Below are positions 58,988 through 64,000 of a stretch of 64,000 bases of DNA, piece by piece. How positions within the stretch are numbered: the stretch's first letter is position 1; every line of letters starts with the position of its first letter. The position numbers were made by a program, and so were the translations under genes. This DNA is from Diadema setosum. Its lineage: Eukaryota > Echinodermata > Echinoidea > Diadematoida > Diadematidae. Location: NCBI GenBank assembly GCA_033980235.1, contig CM067075.1, forward strand, positions 3,151,148-3,215,147. The letters are read 5' to 3'. The notes below the pieces were generated by a model. The model was not told the origin of the DNA. It searched no databases and was given only the letters and a program-made list of their open reading frames with translations.

Positions 58988-60220
58988 CTGAGGAGTGGTA
59001 GAGTCAAGTGATTCCATGGACAGACACAAATTATATCAATCTGCAGACAGTCATCTTCACATCCCTCCAAATGAGAGTAAATAATGTTGCAGGCACCAAA
59101 AAGAGGATGAATTCTCTTAGAGAAAAAGGTCTCACATGATTTTTCTTACTGTACTTGACTACTTTTTAAAGAATGTAAAACATATCCAAAGTTTTCTAAT
59201 ACGGAAAATTTTCGTAGATGAATATCTCTCTCAGAATTAGGCCATGTGTCACGTCAGAGTTTTGTCTGAATATAGAAATATGGATGGCATTTTCTTATCT
59301 ATCTGGGGCATCAGGAGAGGAAAGTGTTTCTGGTGAGAGCGTGATTGTGAATAATCACTTTGGGACTTGGGCTATCATTTTTTTCCCCTGTTGTTTTTTT
59401 TTTACACAGTGTAAATTACTTCTTTTTTTGAGAATTGAGTGCACTTGGTATACAAATGGGAATTGTCATGTAACCTACTCTCAAGGGGTGGGGTTTAAAT
59501 TCATGCAACTCTGAAATTCTTTTAGCAGGTTCAAGGTTAGCACTTCATTTCTCAAACAGCAACAACAATAATAACAACAAATCAGGCGTTTGTGTTTAAT
59601 AGAACAAATGGTGTTTGTAATTTTTAGTGGTTTTAACTGTTGGTCTCTTTTGACTTTCTGATGAAACCCTGAATACTGTACAGCACTCTCTCGGCACACA
59701 TCAGCTAATTTTTAAGATTGGTAATATTCAAGTGTGTCTACACGGGGCTAAACAACTAGGTAATCATCAAAGTTTAAAACTTCATGGTAATCTTTAAGAT
59801 TAGGAATGTCATGAGAACATGATGAAACTGAGAGCTTTTAGCTAAATTTAGGGGTGATGGAACTCCACTTTTATTTTTTTTTCCTTCTATTTGCAAACCA
59901 AATTAAGGGGTTGGTGTCGAACACATGTGGATGATATTCTTGGAGTTTGTGTAAATTGTAAAGTAAAAAATTGGCAGGACTTGATTTCTTTACACAGTCT
60001 TCCCCTTTCATTCCATCTTGCTATTGAACTCATTAACTTGTTCTAGAGGTACTGTCTGCCCTAGAAGTTTCAGTCCAAAAATGTGAGACAGATACAGTAA
60101 GAGGGAGAGCATTGGTTTGATTTTATTCCAATAACTGTACTCACTTCTGATCTGCACTGCCCTAGCAATAAGGATTGTATCAATGTCAGAAAAAGTTTCT
60201 GAGGAATAACGTATATGATA
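58988..60220. other. Non-coding, nothing recognised
   Basis: AT-rich with AAC/AAT simple words near 59560. Confidence 0.5.
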
Positions 60221-60611
60221 TTAAAGGGTGTGTACAGTTCTGGCCGAGGTGAAGATTTAGCTTTTAACGTTTTGTGAGATATTCAGAAACCATTCTATGA
60301 GATGTCAAAGAGCATGCGGTTCTAAGGGGTATAAAAAGATTATTCGATGAAAATCGGTTTTGAAATGGCTGAGATATCCAAAAATAAGGTGAAACAAAGA
60401 GATACTAATAAAGTTGGGGCATGTCGCCTTTTATTATTAGCACTTTTTTGGATATCTCAGCCATTTGAAAACCAATTTTCATCAAATAAACGTTGAATCC
60501 TTCTTAAAATTACATGCTCTTTCATATTTCATAAGAGGCTTTTCATTATCTCACTTAGGAATGTTCAAAACATGAATCCCTACTTCAACCAGTACTGTAC
60601 AGTCCCTTTAA
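60221..60611 (-). mobile_element. Long foldback MITE family F, copy 2, TTAA-bounded
   Basis: 391 bp, TTAAAGGGTGTGTACAG to GTACAGTCCCTTTAA, with TTAA at both ends. It is inverted relative to 45935-46330, as shown by the unpaired centre (GGGGCATGTCGCC here). The arms contain the same GAAATGGCTGAGATATC/GATATCTCAGCCATTT pair. Confidence 0.92.
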
Positions 60612-61189
60612 AAGTCGTAATGTCCTTTCACCGTCATACTGAAATCTTTCTCCTATTCAAGAAAGTGTCAGTGCAGTTGTTTGTATTTTTTCATCAGTGC
60701 AACTTAGTGCAGTATATGCTCTTGTACAGCCGAGTTCTTAAGATGCTGTTTTATTTTTGTTGAATTTAGTGTTGCCTTGGCCACAACCCCTCATGTGATT
60801 TTTACAGGTCAGCCATTCTCCCAGAAAGGAGACCATCACACAATTTCTTCAAGTTGGCAATGAGATTACAGTTATCTGGGTTAATTATATGTATTTCACC
60901 CCATCATTTTGTTTGGTTCTTGACTTTTTTATAGTCTAGGTTTCCTGATGATGGGATGGAGCAAAACAGCATTTAAAACATCTGCACAATCACTGCGCAA
61001 ATTGTCATAAATTGGGGCAGTAAGGTGTTAATGATTTGAACCGTGCTGCGTCTGATGACGAATGTATTGCTAATCAATGATTAGCTCTGTTTTGGGGCAA
61101 TCGTAATTGTATCTATTTGGCTTTCTTTTTTGTTTTTAGGAACGTATTCACTCTCGTCAAAATTGTGCTGCCCCAGATAGTGCATTTAG
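60612..61189. other. Non-coding, nothing recognised
   Basis: AT-rich, leading into the island that follows. Confidence 0.5.
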
Positions 61190-61665
61190 TCACATCCTCT
61201 CCGAAGCCTTCGGTAACTGGCCGCGATCCCCATTCCCTCCCTTCTGCAGTCCGGCACAGCACTCAAGAGAGACATAAAATCGAGCTGGCATCCTGTTGTA
61301 ATGCTGACCAAATGTTTGTTTTAGCAAGGCAAGCAGAGAAATCGGCGCAAATTAGATTAGCCGGGATGTGGGCCAGTGTGTTTCGGAGGCGATTAACAGG
61401 GTTCGGTCCCCCCCTTGATCACGCTTTTCACACCTCGGTCGCGCTTCCTTCCCCTTCCCCTGTTGGCAGGAATTTCGCGATAAGCAGATCCCTCACGCCA
61501 CCGCCAGTTTTGTTTTTCATGACCGATCCGAGCGAGAGAAAGGGAGAGAGAGAGACTCAGAGATTCTCCAATGAGGAGAATACTAAGATCTGTTGACCTG
61601 GTTCGTACTGTACTTTGACTTTCGTCTTGATGTCGCGGGCTTGAATCAAATTGATTGCGACAGGT
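61190..61665 (+). other. CpG-bearing island with a donor-like site (possible first exon or promoter)
   Basis: A GC-richer block containing GGCGCAAATTAGATTAGCC and CGATTAACAGGG, then a GA-rich stretch, then ATTGCGACAG|GTAAGGG at 61653-61667, a strong donor match. Overlapping frames of about 160 codons on both strands are unrecognised. The layout could be a 5' untranslated first exon with its promoter, but no start element can be proven. Confidence 0.25.
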
Positions 61666-62640
61666 AAGGGAAGTGCCTAATGAATTCAACGCTTCGTCTG
61701 ATTCGCTGGAAAGGCGTTGGAGGTAATGCCAATTGACAGATTTCACACTTTTGTCAAAACCCCATACGGTAGAAGAGAAAAATATTGGCGTAGAGGCGTG
61801 CAACTGCCTGCTGTCGCTGCCTCTCTCCCCTCGTTTCTTTCCACTCTCTCTCCGTCTCTTTCTCGTACTGCATTTCACGCTTCTTGCAGTCCAGGCCCAA
61901 GTGTGGCAAAGGTCCAGGGGGTGAGGACCTGTGGTGCCCTGAGATAACAGGGCCCTGATTGATGGACCTAGACCTAGGCCCAGATGTGTGATAGGAGCGA
62001 GAAAGGAAGCGCCTCCAAACCAAACCTCACTGGACCCAGAATTAGATCATGCATTTTTTTAGGTCAGGTCCGAACAGGTGCTTATAGCCAGGATGGTTCC
62101 AAGTCCCGGTGGGGACGATGCAGCTGTGCTGTGCCACAGACGTGAAAAGCAAGAACAGTGTTACATTATCTGGAACATTCCGTGAAAGGGAGAGAACAGC
62201 TGGAAAATGGCAGGCACATGAGAAAAGGGGGGAAAAATCATCAAGTGATAAGCGTTTTGAAAGGCGTCATATGTGTGCCTTTGTCTAACAATATTTTCGT
62301 CATACTCATGACACATTCCTAACCCTGACCCAGATACTGTACTTGTGGATGACACATGATGTAACATCAAAGCTATCATGTGCCAGTTTGGATCTAAAGT
62401 GTGAAGTACAACTACACCTTATATCTTTGCTCCCTTCCAGCTATAAACGAGCAAATCAGCAAATTTCCCCCTTTTTTGTGAGTGGAGAAAAGCATCAGGT
62501 CCTGTCATAAATTGCTCAAGTAATGGTGAAGTAGTGCTGTAAAACATCGACGATTTGATGTAGAGTACATTGATAGGTGTTTCTTGACCCCTGTTCTGTT
62601 TCTTGGCAGGTTTGAGTCTCAATTTTATGGTTGGTGACAT
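61666..62640. other. Non-coding, nothing recognised
   Basis: A pyrimidine-rich patch at 61820-61880 and otherwise mixed sequence without recognisable exons. Confidence 0.45.
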
Positions 62641-62885
62641 CAGGGCCCCGTTTTATCAAAAGATAAATTTAACGTTAAGTCAAGATAATCTATGATTAAC
62701 CTCTAAAATCAACTCTTAAGTCCATTTAATCTATGATTAACTTCCAAATAAACTTCAAGTCCATTTTATCAAGAGACCCAGAGTTGGAATCAACTCCAAC
62801 TTTCTCCCAAATCAACATATAAGTTTTCTCAACCTCTCCAAATCCATGATAACTTTACAGTTGATAAAATATTAACTCTAAGTAG
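62641..62885. mobile_element. Foldback remnant with CAGGGCCCCGTTTTATC end
   Basis: The left end resembles the element at 57995. The interior repeats ATCTATGATTAAC, AACTTCAAGTCCATTT and AAATCAAC words in direct and inverted form. The right CAGGG end was not found, so the copy is truncated or decayed. Confidence 0.5.
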
Positions 62886-63049
62886 AGACAGTCTATGCAG
62901 ACTCAATTGTAAGGCAATTTACTGAAGAAAGATGACTGTCACACTTTCCTAGTCTAGCTGAGGTGTTGTCACAAATGTTTGTCTGTTAACTGCTCACTTT
63001 CTCTAACATTTAGTTGCGTTTCTTTCATGTAATTATGGTCTTTTCCTTG

Positions 63050-63230
63050 CATGAAATTCACGATCGGCACACATTGCTTGACGCGACTGCTGCACGCAAA
63101 CACCCTAGACAGCAGTCTCAATCCCAGCCTGCACGCCCGGCACCTCAGCCCGCCAATCAAGCCATTGCCAGCAAGGGCAATTAAGTAACCGAGTAAATGG
63201 AACCGCATCTGTGTGCAATGCATATCTTGC
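63050..63230. other. GC-richer non-repetitive island
   Basis: CpG-bearing block including GACGCGACTGCTGCACGC, GCACGCCCGGCACC and CGCCAATCAAGCCATTG. No convincing frame. Candidate regulatory element. Confidence 0.25.
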
Positions 63231-64000
63231 CACAGAACCCATATGCGAGGAAACCAGTGATTTTTGACGTGCGTAGGCCTACGTAGAGCTAGTTCGTCAA
63301 TAGATACTAATTTACTAATTAAGAGTTCAGTAGGCCTATACAGAAAATAAAGAGTTTAATTCTATAGCACCGAGTACAACAGTAACTTAAGATCTAAATA
63401 GGCCTAATGTTAGGCCTCAGTAACGTTACAGCGAGTCGTTTGTACTTACCGTAACACTGCATGACCAGCGGCGTCTACTAGGTCTAGAATTTTGACATGT
63501 AGACTCGCGATCTATTCTTTACAATGCTGATCTGCGCCGTAGAGGTAAAAACAAGCTACTGTAGTCACCACACTCTCACAAGTTTCTATAATCCTACACG
63601 TAAACACACAAGACTTGAAACAATGCATACACGACCTTCACCTTGGACAGTCAGTTACTGTAGTACGTTTTTTATCCATGTCAATGAATACTGTTTATAA
63701 AGTTAGATTTTATTACTGAGATCCTATTTGTAGTGCAGTACAGTGTGCGGGATCTTTTCGGTACGCGCATATGCAGATTTTCGTTGAGCTCGAGATGTGC
63801 TAGATCTATCGACCTACTCTCGTCAATACAACGCAAAACAACTGCATATTTTGCGGTTCTGTTGAAATCATACTGCTAATTCAGCGGCTGTAGCGCTAAT
63901 CATGCTGCGGCACACTAGCAGACTACGCTTCCATGGCTGTTTCATGTGGCAAAGAATACAGTCGTGATTTTGTTGTTTGTTTTGCTTCATGTATTTCATT
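63231..64000. other. Non-coding end of window with TAGGCCTA words
   Basis: TAGGCCTA or close variants occur four times between 63263 and 63420. CpG is slightly raised, and no frame or element ends were recognised. Confidence 0.5.

Noticed and set aside
61117..61878. 159- and 161-codon frames on opposite strands
   Set aside because: Mutually overlapping and low-complexity in parts (Ser-Leu runs from GA repeats); treated as an island.

Overview
This is eukaryotic, animal nuclear DNA. It is AT-leaning, almost entirely non-coding, rich in microsatellites and crowded with short inverted-repeat elements. There are no operons, ribosome-binding sites or long open frames. The only gene I can name is carried by two small exons on the + strand (19288-19410 and 20879-20992). 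Both have consensus splice sites and together encode about 79 residues of a SMARCD/BAF60 (Drosophila Bap60) subunit of the SWI/SNF (BAF) chromatin-remodelling complex. The style of repeats (TTAA-flanked miniature elements, TCCG arrays, AGGTCA-rich elements, TAGGCCTA words) and the animal-type protein suggest a marine invertebrate deuterostome, most likely an echinoderm. This is inference and the species cannot be named.

Layout. 1-12 kb: non-coding, with a degenerate TTGG tetranucleotide satellite (1.3-1.85 kb), a complete TTAA-flanked MITE (3.97-4.40 kb), two mini-elements of about 90 bp, and several GC-richer, non-repetitive islands that may be regulatory. 11.8-12.4 kb: a minus-strand coding-like region in two frames, the best second-gene candidate, unidentified. 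12.8-15.1 kb: two direct copies of a foldback MITE, another foldback, and a 154-bp tandem duplication. 15-19.3 kb: pyrimidine tracts and microsatellites. 19.3-21 kb: the two SMARCD exons and the intron between them. 21-39 kb: introns or spacer with several foldback elements, including a mini-element split by a composite palindromic insertion at 34.4-35.0 kb. 39.5-40.85 kb: a repeat carrying many nuclear-receptor half-sites. 42-46.6 kb: dense repeats, including a foldback nested in an older repeat whose empty counterpart lies at 24.7 kb. 46.6-64 kb: more islands, foldbacks and inverted partners of elements seen earlier (58.6 kb with 4.0 kb; 60.2 kb with 45.9 kb).

If the SMARCD gene is intact and correctly assembled, both introns flanking the exon pair run off the known coding sequence for at least 19 kb upstream and 43 kb downstream. 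Most of the window would then be intronic, and the minus-strand reading frame at 12 kb would be nested antisense. I looked for the neighbouring SMARCD exons (the segment before the first exon, and the Trp-His-Arg segment plus SWIB domain after the second) and did not find them by eye. No convincing tRNA, rRNA, CRISPR or prokaryotic feature was seen. One degenerate tRNA-like relic is listed at low confidence.
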